NCBI GenBank assembly: GCA_964458645.1
Contig: CAYWJU010000009.1
Coordinates: 1-62,740, forward strand
Origin: DAORHV01 sp964458645
Lineage (GTDB): Bacteria > Patescibacteriota > Gracilibacteria > Peribacterales > Peribacteraceae
Length of the DNA stretch: 62,740 bases
Reading direction: 5' to 3'
In this document: in pieces, positions 42,135 to 49,953 of the stretch
Layout of the letters: every line of letters starts with the position of its first letter
How positions within the stretch are numbered: the first letter of the stretch is position 1
The notes under the pieces: generated by a model
Told to the model about the DNA's origin: nothing
The model's input: only the letters and a program-made list of their open reading frames with translations
Database searches by the model: none
Made by a program: the position numbers and the translations under genes

Positions 42135-43295
42135 ATGAATTCGGAACCCAAGCTGCAATCGGCGGTGGATTTGCGTGTCGTTCACGCACAACTCCGCGCA
42201 CTCTACGACAAGGAATACCCCAAGGGTGCGCCGTATCTCTACGAAGTACTGCTGCCGAAACTGCCGGATTACATTCGGGCGTTGGTGCGCCGCAAACTGG
42301 ATTTATTGGTGGATGACGAAATCGGCACGGAAGGAAAAACTCATGCAAATTTGGAAGACTATGAAAAAGCTGCTCTTGCCCCGTTCTTCGATATGCAGTT
42401 GCTGAGGGCGCATATCGAAATCGGACGCGATTCCGCACTGTCGAACAACGACCATTCCATCGCGCATTTCGATACGCAGCCACCAATCATCGCACGCAAT
42501 CTCATCGCGGTGGCATCGTCGGAAAACCCCGAGCGCCTGGAGCGCATGGGCGCCATTTTCCTGGACGTGGACGGCACGAAAACGATCGTGGATTGCACCA
42601 GTCACTCGCATGCCGGCAAGTACCTGGAAGCACTGGCCAAATTTCTATGCAGCCCCTCGCCGCGTGTGCAGACGTGGCTCGAGGGGCGCGGATTGCGTAC
42701 CGAAGCCTACGCGGTGGCAGGCGATGAATTCCTCGTCGTGGTGCGCTCGAATGACGCTCCGGTGACAAAAGTGATGCTGGACGAACTCTCGGTGGAATTA
42801 CAGCAGGCCATCGCCGAGGACCCTGGGCTAAACAGCCACATTTCGTTCGATGACCCCGAATTCGTGATGGAGTACGACGACGAATGGACCGACGACGACC
42901 GCGCGCTGTACCGCCGCACGCCGGAACTGCTGGCCGACAAAATGGCCACATCGCGTTCCAAGTTACCCGACCGGTTCACGCCATCGGTGAGTTGCGGCTC
43001 AGCCACGTTCTACGAGGCATTACAGGAAGCGCTTTCACCGGATACTGAAGAAGCGAAAACACTGGAAGAACTTGGCTTGAACGCCTTTCGCCTGATGACG
43101 GCCAAGGCCGATGAACGCCTGAAAGCCGACAAGCGCGTGTTCCGCGAAGGCATTGCGGACCCGAAGTTGAAAGCCTTTTTGCTGCGCAACGCTGAAAACC
43201 GCCGCCTGCAGCTGGAAATGGACGATATGCGCGCCAAGCTGGAGGCAGCATTGCGTAGAATCGATGAACTAGAAGGAACCGGACTCGTCGGATAA
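42135..43295 (+). CDS. Degenerate GGDEF (diguanylate cyclase-like) protein
   Basis: 386 aa, soluble. Residues about 135-330 follow the GGDEF fold: IFLDVDGTKTIVDCTSHSHAGKYLEALAKFL corresponds to the FIDLDxFKxINDxxGHxxGD element (metal Asp kept, the second motif altered). YAVAGDEFLVVV has AGDEF in place of GGDEF. FTPSVSCGSA matches the vTxSiGia strand, and MTAKADERLKADKR resembles the end helix. Changes in the GH..GD element make cyclase activity doubtful, and GTP binding or a sensor role is possible. The N-terminal 130 residues are helical and unrecognised. The C-terminus is a coiled coil (ENRRLQLEMDDMRAKLEAALRRIDELEG). Confidence 0.65.
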   Translation: MNSEPKLQSAVDLRVVHAQLRALYDKEYPKGAPYLYEVLLPKLPDYIRALVRRKLDLLVDDEIGTEGKTHANLEDYEKAALAPFFDMQLLRAHIEIGRDSALSNNDHSIAHFDTQPPIIARNLIAVASSENPERLERMGAIFLDVDGTKTIVDCTSHSHAGKYLEALAKFLCSPSPRVQTWLEGRGLRTEAYAVAGDEFLVVVRSNDAPVTKVMLDELSVELQQAIAEDPGLNSHISFDDPEFVMEYDDEWTDDDRALYRRTPELLADKMATSRSKLPDRFTPSVSCGSATFYEALQEALSPDTEEAKTLEELGLNAFRLMTAKADERLKADKRVFREGIADPKLKAFLLRNAENRRLQLEMDDMRAKLEAALRRIDELEGTGLVG

Positions 43296-43332
43296 TCCAA
43301 GAAATTTTTTGTATTTCTGTAAAAGGCCGCGA

Positions 43333-43403
43333 AGGCAGGCTTTGCCTGCCTGGAGCGCATCCGATTTAGGGAGAGTCCGCGAGAGGGGCGTAGCCCCTTT
43401 CGC
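43333..43403. repeat. Two hairpins before tRNA-Leu
   Basis: AGGCAGGC (43333-43340) pairs with GCCTGCCT (43344-43351), loop TTT. GCGAGAGGGGC (43379-43389) pairs with GCCCCTTTCGC (43393-43403) with one G-T pair, loop GTA. They lie between the stop of the GGDEF-like gene and the 3' end of tRNA-Leu. Confidence 0.55.
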
Positions 43404-43414
43404 GAGTGTATGTA

Positions 43415-43500
43415 TGGTGCCCAGGAGAGGAGTCGAACCTCCACGGGATTGCTCCCGCTACCACCTCAAGGTAGTGCGTCTGCCATTTCGCCACCTGGGC
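43415..43500 (-). tRNA. tRNA-Leu(GAG)
   Basis: 86 nt on the minus strand. Acceptor GCCCAGG pairs with CCTGGGC, discriminator A, and the CCA end is encoded. The anticodon stem-loop CTACCTTGAGGTGGTAG gives anticodon GAG. A long variable arm (GCGGGAGCAATCCCGT region), typical of Leu, is present, and the T-arm carries GGTTCGACTCC. Confidence 0.93.
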
Positions 43501-43716
43501 ATATTTCGCGTGTGAAACCTAGCGGTTTCCCCCGCGGACCCCCTTCCCTGTGAGCGGTGCGCTCCAGGTTTGGGACCCGCGAGACCCAAACCTTCGCGCG
43601 CCTTTTTCAGAAGGCGAAGCAAAAATCCGAGACTGCGGCTATAACAATACTGTCAAAAGAAAGAACGAGGAACTGTAGTTTAGCTGAGCGTGTATACCAG
43701 GAACAACCGTATCGCG
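43501..43716. other. Intergenic region with hairpins upstream of tRNA-Leu
   Basis: About 215 bp without a supported gene. AGGTTTGGG (43566-43574) pairs with CCCAAACCT (43585-43593), and CGCCTT/AAGGCG forms a smaller hairpin just after. A short frame here is not supported by composition or promoter. Confidence 0.5.
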
Positions 43717-44271
43717 CTATGCCGCCAGTTGTAGAAGAACATCGTCGGTAATCCCGATCAGCACCGCGCCGACCAGTCGTTCTTCTTGCAGATTGGGCTC
43801 CTGCAGGGCCTCTCCGGCCATGGGAAGCGGTATGGGTTTCGAGAACATCGCCGTGGCACTCGCAACGGAGAATTGCATATCCACTGCCAGGATCTTCAGT
43901 CGCATGGCATCCAGCCATTGATTCCAGGTGACCGGCTCTAGAATATTGAGGCCGATCAACGTACGGATTTCATTGCCGAATGGATCCGGGTCGCGGCCCC
44001 AGTCTTCATTGTGGGCGCAATTCGGATACAGCTCCCGCATATCCTTTGGGCACAACGCACCCAGGATGTACTCCTCGATATCGCGGTTGCCCGCGCGGGC
44101 CAATTGCGCCAGCCGCGCTTCGTGTTCGCACTTGCAGGCAAAACCCAGCGTCGCCAGTTTGGCCACCAGGCGTTCGCGAACACTCCGTACCAGGGCAAAA
44201 AACCCTGCTTCAGGCTGACGATCGCACTGCTCCAACGTCGGTAAGCCGTCGATACGATACGCCAAGCGCAT
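43717..44271 (-). CDS. Unknown soluble protein
   Basis: 184 aa from MRLAYRIDGLPTLEQCDRQP. No family is recognised. It has five Cys, several in the first 90 residues (EQCDRQ, FACKCEHEARLAQ, ALCPKDMRELYPNCAH), which may form a metal site. The C-terminal half is Leu/Ala/Met-rich but not membrane-spanning (WNQWLDAMRLKILAVDMQFSV). The longer frame from GTG at 44304 is not used because the promoter -10 lies inside it. Confidence 0.65.
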   Translation of the reverse strand: MRLAYRIDGLPTLEQCDRQPEAGFFALVRSVRERLVAKLATLGFACKCEHEARLAQLARAGNRDIEEYILGALCPKDMRELYPNCAHNEDWGRDPDPFGNEIRTLIGLNILEPVTWNQWLDAMRLKILAVDMQFSVASATAMFSKPIPLPMAGEALQEPNLQEERLVGAVLIGITDDVLLQLAA

Positions 44272-44289
44272 ATTCCCAGAAGGCGGCAC

Positions 44290-44318
44290 ACTATGAGATG
44301 CCACTTCCGAACAGTCAA
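44290..44318 (-). promoter_or_regulatory. Promoter of the 184-aa gene
   Basis: Minus strand: TTGACT (44313-44318), exactly 17 nt, CATAGT (44290-44295). The predicted leader is about 12 nt to the ATG at 44271. Confidence 0.5.
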
Positions 44319-44348
44319 GAACACATCGGAGCGAGGATATGCCTCTGT

Positions 44349-45665
44349 CTACGGCTCGCCGAGCATCTTCAGCAGACGCTGGCGGTCCGGACCCGCGATG
44401 TCGATCTTCTCCACGAAGCCGACCAGCAGCTCTTTGGTGATTTTCTGGCCGCGCGTGAGTTTCTTCATCTGCTCGTAGGCGTCCAGGTAGCCGTTCTTGC
44501 GCATGACGGTCTGGATGGCTTCGCCCAGCACCTCCGGATGCATGGACAGTTCCTCTTCCAGCTTGGCGGCATCGACCGACAGTTTGCCCACGCCTTTGTT
44601 GAACGACTTGAGCGCCAGCAGGTGGTAGCCGAACGCCACGCCGATGTTGCGCTGCACGGTGGAGTCGGACAAGTCACGCTGCATGCGGCTGATCGGCAAT
44701 TTGTCGCCGAAGTGGCCGAACAACGCGTTCGAAATGCCCAGGTTGCCCTCGGCGTTCTCGAAGTCGATGGGGTTCACTTTATGCGGCATGGTGGAAGACC
44801 CCGTCTCGGTCTTCACGACCTTCTGCTTGAAGACGCCGCGCATGATGTACAGCCACGCGTCGCGCGAGAAATCCAACAGGATGGTGTTGATACGCATGTA
44901 GATGTGGCCTAGCTCGGCGATGTCGTCGTGCGGGTTGATCTGCGTTGCGTTCTCGATGGGGGTGAGTCCCAGCGACTTGAGCAGTTTACGGCCGAACGCT
45001 TCCCAGTTCACGTCGGGGTAGGCCGACTTGTGGGCGGTGTAGTTGGCGACCGCGCCGCCGAATTTTCCCTGCATGCGGAACGCGGCGAGCTGGTCGCGCT
45101 GGCGCTCCAGACGCTCCACGAACACCATGATTTCTTTGCCGAGCGTGGTGGGCGTGGCGGGCTGACCGTGCGTAAGACTGAGCATGGCACGGTGCTTGTT
45201 GGCGTTGGCCAGCGAGCGCAGCGTGGCGATGGTGGCCTGCAGTTCGGGCTTCAGCACGCGCTTGATGGCATCGTGCACGAGCACGCCGTAGGCCAGGTTG
45301 TTCACGTCCTCGCTGGTGAGCGCGAAATGAATGAACTCGCTCTTCACTTTGGCACCGCTCATTTTCTCGAGTTCGCCGCGCAGGTAATACTCCACCGCTT
45401 TCACGTCGTGGTTAGTGATCTTCTCGATTTTGCGGACCTTCTCGGCCTCTTTGTCGTCGAAGTTATCCACGATTTCTTGCAGCGCTTTCTTCTCGCGCTT
45501 CAGTAAAGGCTTGAGTTCGCGGATGCCTTTTTCGTCGGCCAATGCGGCGAAATAGCTGATTTCGACGAAGATCCGGGCGCGCATGAGCGCTTCCTCGGAA
45601 AAGAACGGGCGCAACGCGTCGACTTTGCTGGCGTAGCGGCCGTCGAGTGGGGAGAGGGCTTGCAT
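44349..45665 (-). CDS. purB: Adenylosuccinate lyase
   Basis: 438 aa from MQALSPLDGRYASKVDALRP. It acts twice in purine metabolism (SAICAR to AICAR plus fumarate, adenylosuccinate to AMP plus fumarate). The fumarase-superfamily signature GSSTMPHKVNPIDFENAEGN is intact; the other conserved blocks are TSEDVNNLAYG and SLTHGQPATPTTLGKE. The E. coli-type long form with LSPLDGRY is recognisable. The frame continues upstream to 45815 but overlaps the next gene. The start is fixed by an extended TGCTATACT box 8 nt upstream. No other purine genes are nearby. Confidence 0.95.
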   Translation of the reverse strand: MQALSPLDGRYASKVDALRPFFSEEALMRARIFVEISYFAALADEKGIRELKPLLKREKKALQEIVDNFDDKEAEKVRKIEKITNHDVKAVEYYLRGELEKMSGAKVKSEFIHFALTSEDVNNLAYGVLVHDAIKRVLKPELQATIATLRSLANANKHRAMLSLTHGQPATPTTLGKEIMVFVERLERQRDQLAAFRMQGKFGGAVANYTAHKSAYPDVNWEAFGRKLLKSLGLTPIENATQINPHDDIAELGHIYMRINTILLDFSRDAWLYIMRGVFKQKVVKTETGSSTMPHKVNPIDFENAEGNLGISNALFGHFGDKLPISRMQRDLSDSTVQRNIGVAFGYHLLALKSFNKGVGKLSVDAAKLEEELSMHPEVLGEAIQTVMRKNGYLDAYEQMKKLTRGQKITKELLVGFVEKIDIAGPDRQRLLKMLGEP

Positions 45666-45673
45666 TGGCGATG

Positions 45674-45682
45674 AGTATAGCA
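45674..45682 (-). promoter_or_regulatory. Extended -10 of purB
   Basis: Minus-strand TGCTATACT, 8 nt before the ATG at 45665; leader about 2 nt. Confidence 0.6.
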
Positions 45683-45705
45683 GGAAACTCTCATGACGAG
45701 GATCG

Positions 45706-48270
45706 CTATTCATCCGAACCGGAGGAAGCCGACGAATACTTCGATTGCAAACGGATAATTTCGCCCATTGCTGCCGCGACCATCTCCTTTTTTGTGGACG
45801 TGGGCTTCCATGCACGCTGGACGGCCAAGGTCACGATACCGCGAAAACGATTGAAAGCCGCCAGCATGCCCACTTCTTCCAGCCGGAACCACTCGGCGAT
45901 GACGTCCTCATCCGGCTTCGGAATGGTGTTCGCACCGACAGGAGTTTGCTTCTCCAGTTCGACGGCGACACCGACGACTTTGCGGGCAGCCTCCACTTCC
46001 GCCACGGTGAATCCGGGCAGATCTTGGGCTTCCACCCTGCGGCCGTAGTGACGGTCCATGTGCGGAAGCATCGCGCACAGCACTTCATGCGGCACTTCCC
46101 CCTTCAGCATGCGCTGCACGAGCATGGAGAACGGATGCTTCTCGGTAAAACCGCCGGCCTTCAGCACGGGCGCAACGGATGTCCATTTGGACTTCCCTCC
46201 TCCGCGCAAATGCACGAGTAATTGCGATAAGTTACTGCTGTCGTACGGAAGATGAGCAGCGAATTCCTCCTGCGAGAGCGCGTTGGCGGCAACGATGACT
46301 TCCAGCGCGCGCGGCAGCGGATGTTTCACCGGATTTGCGGCGCGTCCGTCCAGATGCGCGGCGTAGTCGGGATACCAGCGTGCCTCCATCGCCGCACTCT
46401 GGGTGCGCAACTTCCAATTGGAACTTTTTTCCACCGCTTCCAGCATGTTGGCAAGTAGCGGCAGGGGCGCAAAGGTCGTACCGGCAACGATCCCCTGCGC
46501 ACGTTCGGTGGTGAACGTCAATCGGTCGCGCTCTTTTGCTGCGGCGCCGTTGAAGGTGCGAACGACGGCCTCCAGTGAACTGAAACCACCGAAATGGTCC
46601 GCCAGTTTCTGCACACCATCGGCAACCGACGTAAATTCAGCCAGCGCAAGCGGCACGTTGCGTTCTGCGGCACGGCGCTGTTGCGCAGCAGTCAGTCTGG
46701 CCGCTGCGGCGGCTTGGATCGCATTGTCGATACGGGTGAGTTCACCCCGCTTGATGCACTTGGGCTGACGCGTGCCGGCACCGCTCCCACCCGTACGCGG
46801 CGCGCTGACACCTTCGGTCATGGCGACGTCACCGGCCTCGATGTCGAGCAGGCGATCGCGGCGCCCGCGCATGGCATGCGTCAACGCGGTCAACTGACGG
46901 CGAAGATCCGCCAATTCTGGATTGCGGCCGGCTTTGCCGCTTACTACCGGCGCGGCGGCTTCGAGTTCGGCGATGCGTGCTTGCAATCGAACATGCTCGC
47001 CGGCGTCATCGACCATCTGCCATGCCACGTCTTCGACAGATAATCCGGCCAGGTCGCGCTCGGCACGCAATCGCACCCCATGGGTATTGCGCCCTTGGGA
47101 CCAGATCTCACTACCGGTCCGACTGTAATGATCAATACGAGCCTGACGGAAGGCATTGGTAAGTGCGTCTGCTTCGGACTGATCGCCAATCTTCTCGCCA
47201 TTGCGGGCCACCAGTCCGATGAGCACCGACGCCGGAGCTTGCTCGGAAGCACACGCGGTGTCGATGACATACCGCACCGGAGCAGTGACCTCTGTTGCAA
47301 CCGACGACTTCCGTTCTCCACCGTCTCCGCGTCGCTTTTCTTCCACGCCAACCCATGCCGCCAGCTGCGTATTGGTAATTCCCTGCGCATCACGCACAGT
47401 GCGGAACAGGCGGCCAAATCGGTCGCGCGGCTGCTCGACCGAAGCAGCCAGCGTCCATGCCGCCTCGAAATCGGCCATGGTGTCTTCGGTAGCCAGCCCC
47501 ATGTCCAATGCCAGCACCCGGATTTGATCTCGCCACGGCCACATACGGCAACCGGAAAACGCGTGGGCCATTTCGTACGTCATCCACTGCATCATTGTTT
47601 CGATCGAATAACTCTGCCTGGCTTTGCCGCAACGGCGCTCCAAAGCGACGAGAAAATCCACGAGCACGGGCTCGATGTTGCGGCCCAGCAACTGAGTTTT
47701 CTTCTCCATCACCCACGTGACATCGGCCTCGCCAAGCAGTGCGACACGTTCATCGGGCGGCAGATCGTCATCGGTGGGGTACAGCCGCGCGACCACCTGC
47801 TCGGGCTCGCGGTAATCGGGAATAATGCCCAAACGCCGACGTTGCACACGGCGCACCTGCGTCATGCCCTTAAATTCGCCGTCTGCGGGTAGTAATTCAT
47901 AGAACCGTGCATGGCCCACGCGATAGCAGAGGTATTCGTAGAATTGCTCCATGCCGGAGTATTTGCCGGCGAGCAGGCGGCGCAGTTGTTCCTGCGTTGC
48001 CACGGCAACGGTTTTCGCATTCCAATATTCCAACAAACGATCGAACGTTTCGGGTTGAGAGGCTTTGTCCGGGTTCTCCAAGACAGCCAACGCGCGTGCC
48101 GACAAACCTGAATCGTCGGCGCATTCGCCGTATGTCAGATTCAATTGTTGCCAGCGAACCTGGGCGATGAGCGTGGCCACCGGATCCTCGCGTTGTATGA
48201 CACGCTCGAACGCCGCAGTGGCATTTTCGTTTCTGCGCCGAAGCTGGGCCGCCTGGCTCATGGCTGGCAT
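45706..48270 (-). CDS. Large multi-HTH (XRE-like) protein
   Basis: 854 aa from MPAMSQAAQLRRRNENATAA. Several segments look like Cro/C1-type helix-turn-helix: about 43-82 (LNLTYGECADDSGLSARALA), 287-315 (RLFRTVRDAQGITNTQLAAW), 399-435 (LRAERDLAGLSVEDVAWQMV) and 655-705 (VIVAANALSQEEFAAHLPYD then SSNLSQLLVHL). Between them are helical and charged linkers. A coiled coil at about 425-475 and a Gly-rich loop near 490-505 are visible. There is no enzymatic domain that I recognise and no membrane helix. It may bind several DNA sites or oligomerise. Starts at 48327 and 48285 are also possible; TATGTT ends 6 nt before 48270. Confidence 0.65.
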   Translation of the reverse strand: MPAMSQAAQLRRRNENATAAFERVIQREDPVATLIAQVRWQQLNLTYGECADDSGLSARALAVLENPDKASQPETFDRLLEYWNAKTVAVATQEQLRRLLAGKYSGMEQFYEYLCYRVGHARFYELLPADGEFKGMTQVRRVQRRRLGIIPDYREPEQVVARLYPTDDDLPPDERVALLGEADVTWVMEKKTQLLGRNIEPVLVDFLVALERRCGKARQSYSIETMMQWMTYEMAHAFSGCRMWPWRDQIRVLALDMGLATEDTMADFEAAWTLAASVEQPRDRFGRLFRTVRDAQGITNTQLAAWVGVEEKRRGDGGERKSSVATEVTAPVRYVIDTACASEQAPASVLIGLVARNGEKIGDQSEADALTNAFRQARIDHYSRTGSEIWSQGRNTHGVRLRAERDLAGLSVEDVAWQMVDDAGEHVRLQARIAELEAAAPVVSGKAGRNPELADLRRQLTALTHAMRGRRDRLLDIEAGDVAMTEGVSAPRTGGSGAGTRQPKCIKRGELTRIDNAIQAAAAARLTAAQQRRAAERNVPLALAEFTSVADGVQKLADHFGGFSSLEAVVRTFNGAAAKERDRLTFTTERAQGIVAGTTFAPLPLLANMLEAVEKSSNWKLRTQSAAMEARWYPDYAAHLDGRAANPVKHPLPRALEVIVAANALSQEEFAAHLPYDSSNLSQLLVHLRGGGKSKWTSVAPVLKAGGFTEKHPFSMLVQRMLKGEVPHEVLCAMLPHMDRHYGRRVEAQDLPGFTVAEVEAARKVVGVAVELEKQTPVGANTIPKPDEDVIAEWFRLEEVGMLAAFNRFRGIVTLAVQRAWKPTSTKKEMVAAAMGEIIRLQSKYSSASSGSDE

Positions 48271-48276
48271 AAGGGA

Positions 48277-48282
48277 AACATA
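48277..48282 (-). promoter_or_regulatory. Leaderless-type -10 for the multi-HTH gene
   Basis: Minus-strand TATGTT, exactly 6 nt before the ATG at 48270. A TTGACG lies 20 nt further upstream, longer than usual spacing. Confidence 0.4.
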
Positions 48283-48499
48283 GTTCATTCTTTCGCCCCA
48301 ACCGTCAATTATTTGACTGTGCCGCAAGTGCCTTGTACGTTGCGCTCGTGAACGGATCCTACGTCCTCAACTGCTCTCCGATGTCGTCCTGCTCTCGCGA
48401 GCGGGGGACCGAGCAGTAGACGCTGAATAACCAGCAACTGCCCGTCCTCTGCGCATCAGAGGGCGCATTTTTCCGTATCTCCATTCTCCCCTTCCGTTC

Positions 48500-48907
48500 A
48501 TGATTTCCGCCCCCAAACTCCTTCCGCCGACCGTCGTGACTGCCGAAGCACAGGGAAACGACGCCATCGCATTCACCTTCCCGGACGGGAACACGTTCGT
48601 CCGAGACCAAATCGGCACCATCCTCGGATGGGCGGCCATCAGCAGCCAAGAAGACGGCGTTGCGCGCACGCGCGTCGAACTGCACTGCCGCGATGAACAT
48701 GCGTTCTGGGTGACGATGATCATCCAAGACGCCAAAGGTCGTTTCGAGGAAATGATCCTGCAGCCCCGCATGCCTCTCGGCGACGACAAACAGCCGTTGA
48801 AGCGCATGGCCCAACCGATGTCGCATATCGTCTCCACACCCGCGCCGCGCCCGGGTGTTCCGGCGCATAGGAGCGACATATTCGCTGCGGTACACTCCGG
48901 ATCATGA
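48500..48907 (+). CDS. Small unknown protein coupled to the S66 homologue
   Basis: 135 aa. It begins MISAPKLLPPTVVTAEAQGN; the central part is beta-rich (AIAFTFPDGNTFVRDQIGTI; TRVELHCRDEHAFWVTMIIQDAKGRFEEM) and the C-terminus is Pro-rich. No family is recognised, and no signal or membrane helix is seen. Its stop overlaps the ATG of the next gene by 4 nt (ATGA), which supports co-translation. Competing antisense frames exist but lack promoters or recognisable content. Confidence 0.6.
   Translation: MISAPKLLPPTVVTAEAQGNDAIAFTFPDGNTFVRDQIGTILGWAAISSQEDGVARTRVELHCRDEHAFWVTMIIQDAKGRFEEMILQPRMPLGDDKQPLKRMAQPMSHIVSTPAPRPGVPAHRSDIFAAVHSGS
48891..48896 (+). promoter_or_regulatory. Leaderless-type -10 inside the preceding gene
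   Basis: TACACT, 7 nt before the ATG at 48904, so the S66 homologue may also be transcribed alone. Confidence 0.4.
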
Positions 48908-49902
48908 TCATCCCCCGCAAACTGAAAGCCGGCGACAACGTGCGCATTATCGCGCCGTCGTGCACGTTGCCCACCATGCCGTGGATGGACGGCAAGCCGC
49001 TGGCCGAGGCCAAGCGTTGGTTCGAAGACCGCGGCATAACGGTGAGCGAAGGGAAATACCTCCGCGAGATGAACGAGTTCGGTACGACCAGCATCGCCCA
49101 CCGCCTGAAGGATCTGCACGATGCATTCGCAGACCCGTCCGTGCACGCCATGATCACGGTGCGCGGCGGCTGGAACGTGAACCAGTTGCTACCGCATATC
49201 GACTACGGTCTTATTAAGAAGAATCCCAAGATCCTGTGCGGATTTTCCGATATCACCGCGCTCGGTAACGCCATTTTCGCCAAGACCGGCCTGGTGACGT
49301 ACAGCGGCCCGAACTTCAGCCAATTCTGTTACGGCGACAAACTGCGTTATACGCACGAATACTTCGAAGCCGCGCTGATGCGCAAAGAACCGATTGATCT
49401 GAAGCCGTCCCCCGCCTGGACCGACACGTATTTCTCGGCTGGCAAACCATGGCTGTTCGAAAAGAACCCCGGCTGGCGCGTATTGCGCAAAGGCAAAGCC
49501 GAAGGCGTCATCATCGGCGGCAATCTGTGCACGCTGAGCCTGCTCCAGGGCACCGAGTATATGCCCGCCGCGAAGAACGTGATCCTGCTGGTCGAGGATG
49601 ACCATGAAACGCACCCCAGGACGTTCGACCGCGACCTGACGTCACTGACGCAGCAGCCGTGGTTCGGAAGCGTGAGAGGTGTGTTATTCGGCCGTTTTCA
49701 GCGTTCGGCCGTGAACGCCGACTTCGGACCCGTCACGCCCGCCATGCTGGACGCCATCGTGGCCAACAACGCCCGTCTGAAAACCCTGCCCATCATCGCC
49801 GACGTGGACTTCGGCCACACGTATCCCTCGGCCACGCTTCCGATCGGCGGAACCGCCGCCATGGACGCCACGAAGCGCACGATCGTGATCAAAACGCATT
49901 GA
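48904..49902 (+). CDS. S66 (LD-carboxypeptidase/MccF-like) homologue with the nucleophile replaced
   Basis: 332 aa. The S66 fold is clear: LKAGDNVRIIAPSC at the start, MITVRGGWNVNQLLPHIDY, GFSDITALGNAI, GVIIGGNLCTL, VILLVEDDHE and the His motif FGHTYPSATLPIG. Active LdcA/MccF enzymes have Ser in the GGxxSNxLLPxxDY turn; here the residue is V92 (GGWNVNQLLP). The other two triad positions, E231 and H305, are kept. The enzyme should therefore lack normal LD-carboxypeptidase activity and may bind peptides or peptidoglycan fragments. A sequencing error would need two changed bases (GTG to a Ser codon). Confidence 0.85.
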   Translation: MIIPRKLKAGDNVRIIAPSCTLPTMPWMDGKPLAEAKRWFEDRGITVSEGKYLREMNEFGTTSIAHRLKDLHDAFADPSVHAMITVRGGWNVNQLLPHIDYGLIKKNPKILCGFSDITALGNAIFAKTGLVTYSGPNFSQFCYGDKLRYTHEYFEAALMRKEPIDLKPSPAWTDTYFSAGKPWLFEKNPGWRVLRKGKAEGVIIGGNLCTLSLLQGTEYMPAAKNVILLVEDDHETHPRTFDRDLTSLTQQPWFGSVRGVLFGRFQRSAVNADFGPVTPAMLDAIVANNARLKTLPIIADVDFGHTYPSATLPIGGTAAMDATKRTIVIKTH

Positions 49903-49905
49903 ACG

Positions 49906-49935
49906 CAAAAACCGGACCCGTTGCGGGATCCGGCT
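49906..49935 (-). terminator. Rho-independent terminator of ftsH
   Basis: On the minus strand CCGGA-TCCCG-CAA-CGGG-TCCGG forms a GC-rich stem with one bulged base, followed directly by TTTTTG. It lies between the convergent S66 homologue and ftsH. Confidence 0.75.
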
Positions 49936-49953
49936 TCTGGAATACGTGCGTGA

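Noticed and set aside
48359..49146. Minus-strand frames opposite the small gene and the S66 homologue
   Set aside because: No promoter or family features; the plus strand has an ATGA-coupled pair with a clear S66 fold.
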